Shown: positions 53,403 through 62,409, counted from the stretch's first letter. The stretch is DNA of 64,000 nt from Alcanivorax quisquiliarum (GCF_023051175.1 NZ_JALKII010000005.1:62001-126000); one strand, 5' to 3'. Notes: a model not told the origin generated them from the sequence alone. Made by a program: numbers and translations.

Positions 53403-54086
53403 ATGACAGCGCCATCAGGATTGACAGCGCCGGTGCATTTGACGCGCCGGCTCACCGCATTGCTGCCGGAGGCCGCGCTGGCAGTGACTTCTCCACCCGG
53501 CGCTGCTGTGCTGCGCCTGTGGCTGGTTGCCGATACGCTGGCACACCAGCCACTGGCGCCGGAAACCATCAATGCATTGATGGAGGAACCGCCGTACTGG
53601 TCGTTCTGCTGGGCCTCCGGGCAGGTGCTGGCCGGCTGGATTCTGGATAATCCGCAAGCGGTGGCCGGGCGCACGGTAGTGGATGTGGGAGCCGGTTCCG
53701 GCGTGGTGGCACTGGCGGCAGCGCAGGCTGGTGCGCGGCGTGTGGTTGCTTGCGATATCGATGCCGATGCCCGCGCCGCCGTACAAGCCAATGCCGCGCT
53801 CAACGGGCTGACAATAGCGACCTGCGCCGCGCTGGAGGATTGCCTGCACGAGGCCGAGGTGATCACCGCTGCGGATATTCTTTACGATCGGGATAACCTT
53901 GGCCTGCTGGACGTTTTTCGCAATGGGGCAAGGGCGCCTGCGGTGTTGCTGGCCGATTCCCGCATTCACGATCTTGATCCGCCCGGCTATGAAAAGCTGT
54001 GCGCGGTGGAATCATGCACCTGGCCGGATCTGGGCGAGGCACACGAATATAATCAGGTGCGCCTGTTTCACTGCCCGGCCGGGTAA
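53403..54086 (+). CDS. SAM-dependent methyltransferase, ETFB-lysine methyltransferase-like
   Basis: A 227-residue class I methyltransferase. Motif I is VVDVGAGSGVVALAAAQAGA (92-111), and PPYWSFCWASGQVLA is the typical PYW..WASG segment of the ETFB-KMT/METTL20 group, which methylates the electron-transfer flavoprotein beta subunit. The start ATG at 53403 has the weak upstream GGGGGG; earlier in-frame codons lie over the promoter. It diverges from the CaiB gene. Confidence 0.82.
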   Translation: MTAPSGLTAPVHLTRRLTALLPEAALAVTSPPGAAVLRLWLVADTLAHQPLAPETINALMEEPPYWSFCWASGQVLAGWILDNPQAVAGRTVVDVGAGSGVVALAAAQAGARRVVACDIDADARAAVQANAALNGLTIATCAALEDCLHEAEVITAADILYDRDNLGLLDVFRNGARAPAVLLADSRIHDLDPPGYEKLCAVESCTWPDLGEAHEYNQVRLFHCPAG

Positions 54087-54117
54087 GAGGGCGCGATGCA
54101 CCGAGGGCGTGATATCA

Positions 54118-54145
54118 GGAACCTGCGTCCATGGTGCCGGTCGAA
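54118..54145 (+). promoter_or_regulatory. Candidate sigma-E promoter of the DegP/MucD-like gene
   Basis: GGAACCT (54118-54124) and GTCGAA (54140-54145) are separated by 15 bases and approximate the sigma-E consensus GGAACTT and GTCTAA. It is 73 bases upstream of the protease start, where sigma-E control is common for degP/mucD. Only a pattern match. Confidence 0.38.
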
Positions 54146-54217
54146 GCGGTTATTGTTGGGGTGGTTTTATCCATACAGATGCTGGCGATATGCCGGCCGA
54201 ATCAGGAGGTAATCATT

Positions 54218-55612
54218 TTGCGAGCCGATCATCTCTGGCGCCTGCCGGTGCCGGCTGTCCTGTGTTTACTGGCGATGCTGGTCAGCCTGCCGGCGCAGGC
54301 AGCGTTGCCACGCGCTACCGCAGAAGGCGAAGTGCTGCCGTCGCTGGCGCCCATGCTGGAGGAGGTGTCGCCAGCGGTGGTCAACATCGCCACTTATGCG
54401 CGGGTGCGTGCGCACCAGAACCCGCTGATGCAAGACCCGTTCTTCCGCCGATTTTTCAATTTGCCGGAGCAGCAGCCGGGCGAGGCACCGGAGCGCCGCA
54501 CCCGCAGCGCGGGCTCGGGCGTGATTGTTGATGCCGCCAATGGTTACGTGCTGACCAACGCGCACGTGGTGCGCAATGCCGACGAAGTCGAAGTGACGCT
54601 GGTGGACGGCCGCACCTTGAAGGCCGAGGTGATCGGTGCTGATAGCGGCGTCGATCTGGCAGTGCTGAAAGTGGATGCCGGCAATCTTGTCGAGATGCGG
54701 ATTGCCGACTCGACCACGTTGCGCGTGGGTGATTTTGTCATCGCCATTGGCAACCCGTTCGGGCTTGGGCAAACCGTCACCTCGGGGATTGTTTCGGCGC
54801 TGGGCCGCACCGGGCTGCGCATCGACGGCTACGAAAACTTCATCCAGACCGATGCCTCCATCAACCCCGGCAACTCCGGCGGTGCGCTGGTGAATCTGCG
54901 CGGTGAATTGATCGGCATCAACACTGCCATCATTGCGCCGGCAGGGGGCAACGTGGGTATCGGCTTTGCCATCCCCACCGAGATGGCCACCAACATCATG
55001 ACGCAGCTGATCGAACACGGCGAAGTGCGGCGTGGCGTGCTGGGTGTGACGGTGCAGGATCTCGGGCCTGAGCTGGCCGAAGCATTCGATGTGGCGCAAA
55101 AAAGCGGTGTGGTGATCAGCCAGGTGCTGGAAAGCAGCGCCGCCGCCGAGGCCGGGCTGCGGCCGGGTGATATCGTCACGGCGGTGGATGGCAAGCCGGT
55201 TACGCGAGCGGCTGATCTGCGCAATCGTGTTGGCCTGTCGCCAGTGGGCGAACAGATCCGGCTGGATATCCTGCGCGACGGGAAGAAGCGTCAGGTAGTG
55301 GCCGTGATTCGTGAAACCGGCGGCAAGAGTGCTGACGGCCAGACGGTATCGGCGCACTTGCGCGGGGCCAGCATTCGTGACCTGCGCGACGGCGAGCTGG
55401 ATTACGCCAGCAGCGGCGTGCTGGTAGAAGACGTGGAGAACGGCAGTGCCGCCTGGCGTGCCGGGCTGCGCAGCGGCGATGTGATCATCAATGTCAACCG
55501 CCGTGATGTGGCAAACCTGGATCAGCTGCGCGCTGCGGTGCCCGATCAGAATGCTGCCCTGCTGCTGCGGCTGAACCGCTCTGGCGGAATGTTTTATGTG
55601 GTGATTCGCTGA
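54218..55612 (+). CDS. Do-family periplasmic serine protease (DegP/MucD-like)
   Basis: A 464-residue HtrA protease. The signal peptide ends in AQA at about 28, the trypsin-like domain has the triad H116 (NAHVV), D146 (GVDLAV) and S220 (GNSGG 218-222), and two PDZ domains occupy about 265-355 and 370-460. It degrades misfolded periplasmic proteins. The start is taken as TTG 54218 because a perfect AGGAGGT lies seven bases upstream and the signal peptide begins there; the longer ATG frame from 54131 has no ribosome site. A hairpin follows. Confidence 0.93.
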   Translation: MRADHLWRLPVPAVLCLLAMLVSLPAQAALPRATAEGEVLPSLAPMLEEVSPAVVNIATYARVRAHQNPLMQDPFFRRFFNLPEQQPGEAPERRTRSAGSGVIVDAANGYVLTNAHVVRNADEVEVTLVDGRTLKAEVIGADSGVDLAVLKVDAGNLVEMRIADSTTLRVGDFVIAIGNPFGLGQTVTSGIVSALGRTGLRIDGYENFIQTDASINPGNSGGALVNLRGELIGINTAIIAPAGGNVGIGFAIPTEMATNIMTQLIEHGEVRRGVLGVTVQDLGPELAEAFDVAQKSGVVISQVLESSAAAEAGLRPGDIVTAVDGKPVTRAADLRNRVGLSPVGEQIRLDILRDGKKRQVVAVIRETGGKSADGQTVSAHLRGASIRDLRDGELDYASSGVLVEDVENGSAAWRAGLRSGDVIINVNRRDVANLDQLRAAVPDQNAALLLRLNRSGGMFYVVIR

Positions 55613-55620
55613 CATGCCGC

Positions 55621-55660
55621 ACCCGAGTATCCCACGGCTGTATCGTGTGGGTGCTCGGGT
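55621..55660 (+). terminator. Hairpin after the DegP-like gene
   Basis: ACCCGAG pairs with CTCGGGT and inner CCCAC with GTGGG, giving a 12-bp interrupted stem. It is eight bases after the stop, with no U-tract. Confidence 0.5.
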
Positions 55661-55942
55661 AAAGCTGCCGAAGAGAAACGCCTGAAAACTATCGAAGTAC
55701 TGTGTTGTAGGAAGGTATCAAAGAAGGGCATCACGGCAAGACGCTGAAGGAAGATAGCAAAGAAAGGCGCGAGAGGGGCAGGTCAAAGGAGCATGCTGAA
55801 GAGAGTATCGCAGGAAGCCACTGCGAGAGCGGCCGCGTGAAACAGATGCAGCCGAGAGTGCGCAGCATGACGACGGCAGTAAAGCAGTGATGCCGTAAGC
55901 AGTGATGCAGTAAGCCGTAAGCAACGTGTGTCATACAGGCAG
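55661..55942. other. Purine-rich intergenic region with short repeats
   Basis: No gene is supported. The plus strand is unusually purine-rich, with related blocks near 55712 and 55748 (GGAAGGTATCAAAGAAGGGC and GGAAGATAGCAAAGAAAGGC). It ends in the 15-bp repeat listed next. Confidence 0.45.
55883..55912 (+). repeat. 15-bp tandem repeat, two copies
   Basis: AGCAGTGATGCCGTA (55883-55897) is followed directly by AGCAGTGATGCAGTA (55898-55912), differing at one position, with a partial third unit AGCCGTAAGC. Confidence 0.75.
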
Positions 55943-55978
55943 CGGCGGTGGGGTAGCCCACCGCCGTTTGCCGTTTTT
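55943..55978 (+). terminator. Bidirectional-looking terminator beside the GMC gene
   Basis: CGGCGGTGGG pairs perfectly with CCCACCGCCG around GTAG, followed on the plus strand by TTTGCCGTTTTT. It abuts the stop of the minus-strand GMC gene, so it may terminate it while also stopping plus-strand read-through; the T-run favours the plus strand. Confidence 0.7.
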
Positions 55979-57566
55979 AAACGCCCATCAGATCCGCGGC
56001 TTTCTCGGCAATCATCACCGTTGGAGCATTGGTGTTACCGCCGATCAGCGTCGGCATGATCGAGGCATCCACCACGCGAATGCCCTCCAGCCCATGCACA
56101 CGCAGGCTGTCCGGTGCCACCACGGCCATATCGTCGATACCCATCTTGCAAGTGCCTACCGGGTGGTAGATGTTGTCGCACTTGCGGCGCAGGAAATCGC
56201 GATAATCGTCGTCGCTCTGCACCGCCTTGCCGGGGAATACTTCGTCGCCGCACCAGGGCTTGAGCGCCTCCTGGCGCAGCACATCGCGAATGATCTTGGC
56301 GCCGCGCACCATGGCTTCCATGTCGTCCGGGTGCGTCAGGAAGCGCGGGTCGATCACTGCGTTGTCGCTCGGGTTGGCGCTGTTGAGCGTGATGCGGCCG
56401 CGGCTTTTCGGGCGCAGGATGCAAACGTGTGCGGAATAACCCCAGCCCATTGCAAACAGCCAGTTCAGGCCATGGTTGTCGAGCATTGCAGCGGTCAGAT
56501 GCAATTGCAGATCGGGGATCGGCTCTTCTGCACGTGATTTGATAAAGCCGCCGGATTCCGCCACGTTCGAGGTCAGTGGGCCATTGCGATGCCGCACGAA
56601 CTGCCACAGCGCCTTGATGTGTTTCGGCAGTGCGAACGGTGACAGGCTCAGGGCATCCTTGATCAGCGAACGCTGCACCAGCAGCACGTCCGGGTGATCT
56701 TGCAGGTTTTCACCCACGCCCGGCAGCTCGTGTTGCACAGTGATATCGTGCCGTGCCAGTTCCTCCCGTGGGCCGATCCCGGAGAGCAGCAGTACTTGCG
56801 GTGAGTTGATAGCGCCGCCGCACAGCACGGTTTCGCCGGCTTCAACGCGTTCGGCACGGCCCTTGCGTGTGTATTCAGCGCCGATCACGCGCTTGCCGTC
56901 CAGGATCAGCCGGCTGACACGGGCGGCGGTAATGACCGTCAGGTTGCTGCGCTCCATGGCCGGATGCAGATAGCCGCGCGCCACGCCCCAGCGCTCGCCG
57001 TCTTTTTGCGTTACCTGATAAAAGCCGACGCCTTCCTGGGTGGCATTGTTGAAATCATCGGTCAGTGGCAGGCCGGCCTCGGCGCAGGCCTTGATAAAGG
57101 CATTGCTGACCGGGTGGTGATAACGCAGATCTGCCACGTTGAGCGGGCCGCCGACCCCATGAAACTCGCTGGCGCCGCGTTCCTGATTCTGGCTGCGCTT
57201 GAAGATCGGCAGCACGTCGTTCCAGCCCCAGCCAGCGTTGCCCAGTGATTCCCAGTGGTCGTAATCCCACGGATGGCCACGGGTATAAATCATGGCGTTC
57301 ACCGCGCTGGAACCACCGAGTGTCTTGCCACGCGGAATATACAGCTCGCGGTTATGCAGCTCGGTTTGTGGCGCGGTGTAATACCGCCAGTTGCGCTTGT
57401 TGGAGCGCATCAGGGCAATGATACCCGCCGGAATCCGTACCAGCAGGCTGTTGTCATCTGGGCCGGCTTCCAGCAGGCACACTTTGTTATTCGGATTGCG
57501 TGACAGGCGCTCAGCCATCACACAACCGGCGGAGCCGCCGCCAATGATGAGGTAATCGAATGACAT
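55977..57566 (-). CDS. GMC oxidoreductase (AlkJ/choline dehydrogenase-like)
   Basis: A 529-residue FAD enzyme. The dinucleotide motif DYLIIGGGSAGCVMAERLS is at 4-22, the GMC signature RGKTLGGSSAVNAMIYTRG near 80-98 and GGAINSPQVLLLSGIGP near 250 are both present, and the catalytic histidine is in HPVGTCKMG. It oxidises alcohols at or near the membrane and passes electrons on; medium-chain alkanols as with AlkJ are likely. ATG at 57566 follows AGGA. Upstream dyads may be regulatory. Confidence 0.9.
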   Translation of the reverse strand: MSFDYLIIGGGSAGCVMAERLSRNPNNKVCLLEAGPDDNSLLVRIPAGIIALMRSNKRNWRYYTAPQTELHNRELYIPRGKTLGGSSAVNAMIYTRGHPWDYDHWESLGNAGWGWNDVLPIFKRSQNQERGASEFHGVGGPLNVADLRYHHPVSNAFIKACAEAGLPLTDDFNNATQEGVGFYQVTQKDGERWGVARGYLHPAMERSNLTVITAARVSRLILDGKRVIGAEYTRKGRAERVEAGETVLCGGAINSPQVLLLSGIGPREELARHDITVQHELPGVGENLQDHPDVLLVQRSLIKDALSLSPFALPKHIKALWQFVRHRNGPLTSNVAESGGFIKSRAEEPIPDLQLHLTAAMLDNHGLNWLFAMGWGYSAHVCILRPKSRGRITLNSANPSDNAVIDPRFLTHPDDMEAMVRGAKIIRDVLRQEALKPWCGDEVFPGKAVQSDDDYRDFLRRKCDNIYHPVGTCKMGIDDMAVVAPDSLRVHGLEGIRVVDASIMPTLIGGNTNAPTVMIAEKAADLMGV

Positions 57567-57639
57567 AACGTGGAATCCTGTAATGTAGAAAGCAATGCAA
57601 GCCAAACCCGACAACATTGTATTGTAGGCAGACACACCT

Positions 57640-57672
57640 GTTCACTGAACTCTATTTGTGACCGTTTGGTCA
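57640..57672. promoter_or_regulatory. Two operator-like dyads upstream of the GMC gene
   Basis: GTTCACTGAAC (57640-57650) is a perfect 11-base palindrome. TGACC-GTTT-GGTCA (57659-57672) is a perfect 5-bp dyad with a four-base spacer, the TetR/BetI style of site. They lie 74-106 bases from the ATG. No regulator gene is adjacent. Confidence 0.4.
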
Positions 57673-58380
57673 ATATGCCAGCACCCATAGCGTCCCTGTT
57701 GATAGCGCAATATGCGATAGCGCGATTTGCCAGGGCCGCAGGCAGACGGGCGCTTCTCCCTTGCAGCACCCGACGCACCTGGTTTGCTCGGCATTGATCA
57801 CACCCCCGGAAAATCTGCCGTGGCTGGCAAAATGCCGGTATCCGTGTGGTGCACTTTTTCGCACTTTGTCAGCGCAACAGAAGGCGCTGAGCTTGTGATA
57901 ATGTGAACAGCATGGTTATTATTTCGGCAGCTTTCGTTGCGCCGCCGCCTGTTCAGTGTCTGATTCAGTGCCTGACCAGCGTGTGGCGACCAGCGCCGGG
58001 CTGGCCCATGGCCAGGGCCGGGCGCACGAATTTTCCGCAGCCAGGCTAAAAGGGTGCGGGCCGCGCTCGCAACGTGCTTTCCCCGGTCGAAACCGTGCGG
58101 GTGAGTCAAGCGAGCATAAAGTGAAACGCGGCCGCCTGTGCCTGGCTGATACAGCGTTTACGCCTGCTCCGTGTGTGCAAGGCATCCGGTGTTCCGGCAG
58201 CTGGCTGATGCGTGGCTGCGGCCCGGCTCGCGAAGGCAGCACGGAAGCGGCTCATTGCCATGCGGTAGTCATGTTTCTGCGCTCTGATTGAGCAGCGCAG
58301 AAGCCGCTGCGTTTGTCTCACGTTCGAGGCAGGCAGCCGCTGGCGGGTAAAGCGCGGTTCGGGTTGCAACGGGAGCTGAT
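57673..58380. other. Long intergenic region
   Basis: About 700 bases with no recognisable gene. Longest frames on both strands are arginine/alanine-rich shadows. GATAGCGC is repeated at 57701 and 57716. Nothing identified as RNA gene or mobile element. Confidence 0.4.
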
Positions 58381-58962
58381 ATGTCCGCACGTATTCTCAG
58401 GCTGGATATCGCCGGCAAGCCAATGGAATGGCTGCACTGGCAGGATGCCGCCTGCCTTTACGCCAGGGGGTTGGTGACCTGGACGCTGGGCGATGTGATC
58501 TACCGGGTGCGCGGTGGCGTGTCGCGCTGCACGGGGTTGCGCTCGGAAATGCAGCTGCATTCCATCATTGCCTGCAATGGCCGCCTCAACCCGCACCCGC
58601 GCACGCGTCCGCCACTCACCAACCGCGCCCTGTTTCGCCGCGATCAGAACACCTGCCTGTATTGCGGCCAGAGTTTCGACGATGGTCAGCTGACGCGCGA
58701 TCACATCGTGCCCACTTCACGCGGCGGCCGCGATACCTGGCTGAATGTGGTGGCCGCCTGTCGGCGCTGCAACCAGCACAAGGGCAACCGGTTGCTGGAG
58801 GAGAGCAACCTGGAGCTGCTGGCGCTGCCGTATGTGCCGAACATGGCGGAGTATCTGGCGCTGATCAACAGCCACCGTATTCGCGGCGATCAGATGGAGT
58901 TTTTGCGCAGCCAGTTTTCGCGGCAGAGCCGGTGGCTGGAAGGGGCCTTGCCTGCGGCGTGA
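58381..58962 (+). CDS. HNH endonuclease
   Basis: A 193-residue protein with an HNH domain at about 85-145. C92 and C95 (CLYC), D107-H108 (RDHIVP), N122 and C127/C130-N131-x-H133 (CRRCNQH) form the usual zinc and catalytic set. Stand-alone HNH nucleases of this length are widespread in gammaproteobacteria as housekeeping orphan genes; substrate unknown. ATG at 58381 is preceded by GGGAGCTGAT. A good terminator follows. Confidence 0.88.
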   Translation: MSARILRLDIAGKPMEWLHWQDAACLYARGLVTWTLGDVIYRVRGGVSRCTGLRSEMQLHSIIACNGRLNPHPRTRPPLTNRALFRRDQNTCLYCGQSFDDGQLTRDHIVPTSRGGRDTWLNVVAACRRCNQHKGNRLLEESNLELLALPYVPNMAEYLALINSHRIRGDQMEFLRSQFSRQSRWLEGALPAA

Positions 58963-59002
58963 GCTGGCGCCCGTGGCTCGGGTCAGAGTAAGAATGAGAG
59001 GT

Positions 59003-59040
59003 AAAAAAACGGCGCTCCAATGGAGCGCCAGAAGTTTTTT
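59003..59040. terminator. Bidirectional intrinsic terminator
   Basis: GGCGCTCC and GGAGCGCC are perfect arms with a three-base loop, preceded by seven A's and followed by AGAAGTTTTTT. It can end the HNH transcript on plus and the condensation gene on minus. Confidence 0.85.
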
Positions 59041-59231
59041 GCTCGGGAGAGCTATCACGGAGAATACACTCCAGATCTGGGAGGGACACTCTCCAGACCC
59101 TCAGCCATGCTGTTAGCTGAGCCGCCAGTGTAGGTATTTTGGGTGTACGGTCATTCGCTGAGATGACATTGTTGTGATGCCTGCCAGCCAACCCGACAAC
59201 CTGTGTCGTCCTCGTGTGTTCCTTGCTCGGT

Positions 59232-60557
59232 TCAAAGCCTGGCGCCAGGGTTGAGAATATCCAGGAATATCTCGGCGAAGGCCCAGGCGCCCTCGCGGCT
59301 GAATTGTTGCCGGTGATAACGAAACGACAGATGCAGGTGATCGTCCAGCGTCAGCGCGCCGAGCGCCAGGCCCATGGGCATTCGGCAGGCGGGCGAATAC
59401 CACAGCTCCCGCAGCGCGACGTCGCTGCCCGCCGGCAGCGGCGAACGGATCGCGCCCAGATTGCCCAGTGCGGTAGTGCTGCCGATACGGTTGCCGCTCA
59501 ACGGCAGCAGTGCCGGGATCGCCTGGCGCATCCAGGCGGGCAGGCCGCGCAGCTCGTGCATCAGATCCACCAGCACCGCCATGGTCACGCTTTCTTTCAG
59601 GTTGCTGGTCTGGCGCGTGATGGCCTCCAGTAGCTGATCGAAATCTGTGCGCTCGCCAGCACGGGATATCACGTTCACCCACATTGAGAGATTGCTGGCC
59701 AACTCGTTTCGGTAGGCTTCTGGCCGGGTGTTCATCGGCATGATCATGCTGATGCGGCCGGTTGATTGGCCGTGCTCGGTGTTCCAGCGCTGGATCGCGA
59801 GATGCAAGGCAGCAGCGAGCAGATCATTGATAGTCGCACCGCCGCAGCGCAGCGCTTGCAGGTGGGCGGTCTGCGCCGCACTGAAGCGCACCGGCATGAA
59901 ACTGAAGCCGGTATCGTCTTCCTTGCCTGCCGTGGCGATACGGGCCGGTGGGCTCAGCGTGGTGCCGAGCATTTCCAGCAGGCGGTTCAGCCGGTTGAAG
60001 CCGTCGCTCAGCAGCCGCTGATCCGGTTCGCGGCCGGCTTCCCGCGCGGCAAGCAGATCTTGCTGCGGTTGCGGGTCACCGAGGCCGGCGTAGGCGCGCA
60101 ATATGGATACCAGGAAGCGATATAGCCCGACGCCGTCGCTGGCGGTATTGCTGAGGTTGATCATCAGCACGTCGCCCCCGCCACCGCAATGCGCCAGCGT
60201 GCAGCGGAACGGCGGCGGCTCTGCCAGCGGAATCGGTGAGCTGTGCAGCGCCGTGCGCGCCTCGTGCAGCGTTTCCTCGTGGCAGTCGTGAATCACCCGT
60301 AGCGGGGCTTGTACAAGTTCGTCATGCAGCCGCCACTGGTAGTCGGTCGAGCCTGCCACGGGTGGCGCAAGCGATACCCGCATCATCGGGTGCCGGTGTG
60401 CGGCATCGAGAATGGCGCGGCTCAGACGTTCCTCGTCCAGCGGGCCGCTGACGCGCACTTCCAGCTGCTGGCCCAGCGGTGACGCAGGGTTGTCCAGATG
60501 CAGCAGCAGTTCATCGTAGACATTGAGTGGAAACTGTTTCGGCAACGAGGCACGCAT
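59232..60557 (-). CDS. WS/DGAT- or condensation-domain-like acyltransferase with altered active site
   Basis: A 441-residue protein of the CoA-dependent acyltransferase superfamily. N-terminal LNVYDELLLHL and DAAHRHPMMRVSL, the usual HHxxxDG position at 136-142 (here S136-N137-T-A-S-D141-G142), MPMNTRPEA, and the late LGNLGAI strand are visible. The two histidines are replaced, so it may not be a normal acyltransferase. Relatives act in wax-ester, polyketide or alcohol-acyl transfer. ATG at 60557. It is followed by no partner gene. Confidence 0.75.
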   Translation of the reverse strand: MRASLPKQFPLNVYDELLLHLDNPASPLGQQLEVRVSGPLDEERLSRAILDAAHRHPMMRVSLAPPVAGSTDYQWRLHDELVQAPLRVIHDCHEETLHEARTALHSSPIPLAEPPPFRCTLAHCGGGGDVLMINLSNTASDGVGLYRFLVSILRAYAGLGDPQPQQDLLAAREAGREPDQRLLSDGFNRLNRLLEMLGTTLSPPARIATAGKEDDTGFSFMPVRFSAAQTAHLQALRCGGATINDLLAAALHLAIQRWNTEHGQSTGRISMIMPMNTRPEAYRNELASNLSMWVNVISRAGERTDFDQLLEAITRQTSNLKESVTMAVLVDLMHELRGLPAWMRQAIPALLPLSGNRIGSTTALGNLGAIRSPLPAGSDVALRELWYSPACRMPMGLALGALTLDDHLHLSFRYHRQQFSREGAWAFAEIFLDILNPGARL

Positions 60558-60653
60558 GGCTGCCCTCCCTGGTAGTGCCGGTGATGGCCCGATTCTATCG
60601 TCAGCGCGCCGGGCCCGACAGGCTGCCGCGACGGTAGCGGCTCGCCGGCAGGC

Positions 60654-61544
60654 TCATAACGTGGCGCTGGCGGTGAGATATTCCGGCAGATGGCGGATCA
60701 GCCAGCGCAGCCCCTTGCCGGCGCTGTCCACGCGCCAGCCCATATAAACCGGGAACGGTGCTGGCGGTGTGTCCACTTGCAGCAGCACCAGCCGGCCGCT
60801 GTCCAGCAGTGGCCGGGCGATATTCACCGGCAAGGTGCCAATGCCTAGCCCGGCTTCCAATGCGCTGGCCTTGCTCTGAAAATCGCTGACGGTCAGCGTT
60901 GGTTGCAAGTGCGTCAGGCGAATAGTGCGCGCCGGGTTGCTGCGCGAGGTGTCGGCCACGGCAATGCCACGGAAACGACTGAGCTGGTGGCTATCCAGCC
61001 GGCCCATTTTTACTGCCGGGTGATCCGGGCTGGCCACATACAGAAACTGCGACTGGCCGATTTCCTGCACCCGCACGCCTGGTAGCGTGCTGTCCGGGCG
61101 GCCGCCGATACAAATAGCCGCACGGCCCTCGGCCAGCGCTTCCCAGCCGCCGCCCAGTGCCTCGCTGATGAGCCGCAGCGTGGTGCCGGGAGCAGCGCCA
61201 TCAAAACGCTGCACCATCGGCCACAGCAGGGAAGGGGGGAAAATCACGTCCATCGCCACGGTGATGCGGCTCTCCCAGCCGGTTTCCAGTGCGCGTGCCT
61301 GCTGCCCCAGATTGGCAGCCTGTTGCAGCAGTTGGCGGCCGCCGTGGAGCAGCAGCTCGCCGGCGGCGGTCAGCCGCGCCTTGCGCCCGGAGCGGTCGAA
61401 CAGGAGCGCACCGACATCCTCTTCCAGCTTCTGAATGCTGTAGCTCACCGCCGAGGGCGCGCGATCCAGCTCCGCAGCGGCGGCGGCGAAGCTGCCACGC
61501 CGGGCGATGGCATCCAGCACTTGTAACGCATCCAGGTTCAACAT
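60654..61544 (-). CDS. LysR-family transcriptional regulator
   Basis: A 296-residue LTTR. The N-terminal winged helix (MLNLDALQVLDAIARRGSFA, about 1-60) with SYSIQKLEEDVG, and a LysR substrate-binding domain (about 90-290) are typical. The ATG at 61544 is preferred over one five codons earlier. It diverges from pirin across 115 bases and is probably the regulator of the pirin-DoxX-nitroreductase genes. The effector is unknown. Confidence 0.9.
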   Translation of the reverse strand: MLNLDALQVLDAIARRGSFAAAAAELDRAPSAVSYSIQKLEEDVGALLFDRSGRKARLTAAGELLLHGGRQLLQQAANLGQQARALETGWESRITVAMDVIFPPSLLWPMVQRFDGAAPGTTLRLISEALGGGWEALAEGRAAICIGGRPDSTLPGVRVQEIGQSQFLYVASPDHPAVKMGRLDSHQLSRFRGIAVADTSRSNPARTIRLTHLQPTLTVSDFQSKASALEAGLGIGTLPVNIARPLLDSGRLVLLQVDTPPAPFPVYMGWRVDSAGKGLRWLIRHLPEYLTASATL

Positions 61545-61659
61545 GGGGCGCCTCACCACTGTTCAGTTTTTTTGATGTTATGCGTCATGTTTGACCGGTT
61601 CAAGTTCTCCAGGCTGCGTATTATCTTGTTTTCATCAATCAGCAGGGAGGAACAGACCC

Positions 61660-62361
61660 ATGCAGAACATTCTGAAATCCGACCAGCGTGGCCATGTGAA
61701 GCTGGGCTGGCTGGATAGTCGCCACAGTTTCTCGTTCGGCCACTACTACGATCCGCGCTATCAGGGCGTGTCGGTGCTGCGGGTGATCAACGAGGATCGC
61801 GTCAAACCGGGCGCCGGCTTCCCCGCGCACGGGCACCGCGATATGGAGATCATCACCTATGTGCTGGAAGGCGCCATTGCGCACCGCGACAGCGAGGGCA
61901 ATGTGGCCACCCTGCCGGCCGGCCACGTGCAGGTGATGAGCGCGGCAAGCGGCATCGAGCACAGCGAATACAACGCCTCGCAGACAGAGCCGCTGCATTT
62001 TCTGCAAATCTGGGTGCGCCCGGATCGTGTCGGCGGCACGCCGCGCTATCAGGAGCTGCCCGCCAGCGATGTGGCGCAGTGGCTGATCGCCAGCCCCGAC
62101 GGCGAGAACGGCAGCCTGGTGCTGCGTCAGGATGCGCGGCTGTGGCTGCTGAGAGGCGATGTGTGGCAAGAACGTGCGATCGCGGCAGGTCGGCTGTTTT
62201 ATTTGCATCAGATACGCGGCGAGCGCCGGGTCGGCGACACCGTATTGCGCGGCGGCGACGCCGCGACCGTGTACGGGCAGCCTGAGCTGCTATCGCAGGC
62301 AGGGGAAAACAGCCAGACGTTGTTGTTCGATCTGCCCGAGCAGGCGCCATATCTGCCTTGA
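61660..62361 (+). CDS. Pirin family protein (YhhW-like)
   Basis: A 233-residue bicupin. The metal ligands H57, H59, H101 and E103 are visible in PAHGHRDMEIITY and GIEHSEYN. YhhW has quercetin dioxygenase activity in vitro; the natural substrate is unclear. ATG at 61660 follows AGGGAGGAA. The pirin-DoxX-nitroreductase order behind a divergent LysR is a common electrophile/quinone-response layout. Confidence 0.9.
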   Translation: MQNILKSDQRGHVKLGWLDSRHSFSFGHYYDPRYQGVSVLRVINEDRVKPGAGFPAHGHRDMEIITYVLEGAIAHRDSEGNVATLPAGHVQVMSAASGIEHSEYNASQTEPLHFLQIWVRPDRVGGTPRYQELPASDVAQWLIASPDGENGSLVLRQDARLWLLRGDVWQERAIAAGRLFYLHQIRGERRVGDTVLRGGDAATVYGQPELLSQAGENSQTLLFDLPEQAPYLP

Positions 62362-62409
62362 ATTGTTTCAACCCTTACCCAAAAAAACGAACTGAACTGG
62401 AGACTCAAA

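Noticed and set aside
54266-55615. Minus-strand 449-codon frame over the DegP-like gene
   Set aside because: Complete overlap with a protease that has all catalytic motifs; the frame is a His/Arg-rich shadow.
57956-58291. 111-codon plus-strand frame in the long gap before HNH
   Set aside because: No ribosome site, no domain, and Arg/Ser/Gly-rich shadow composition.
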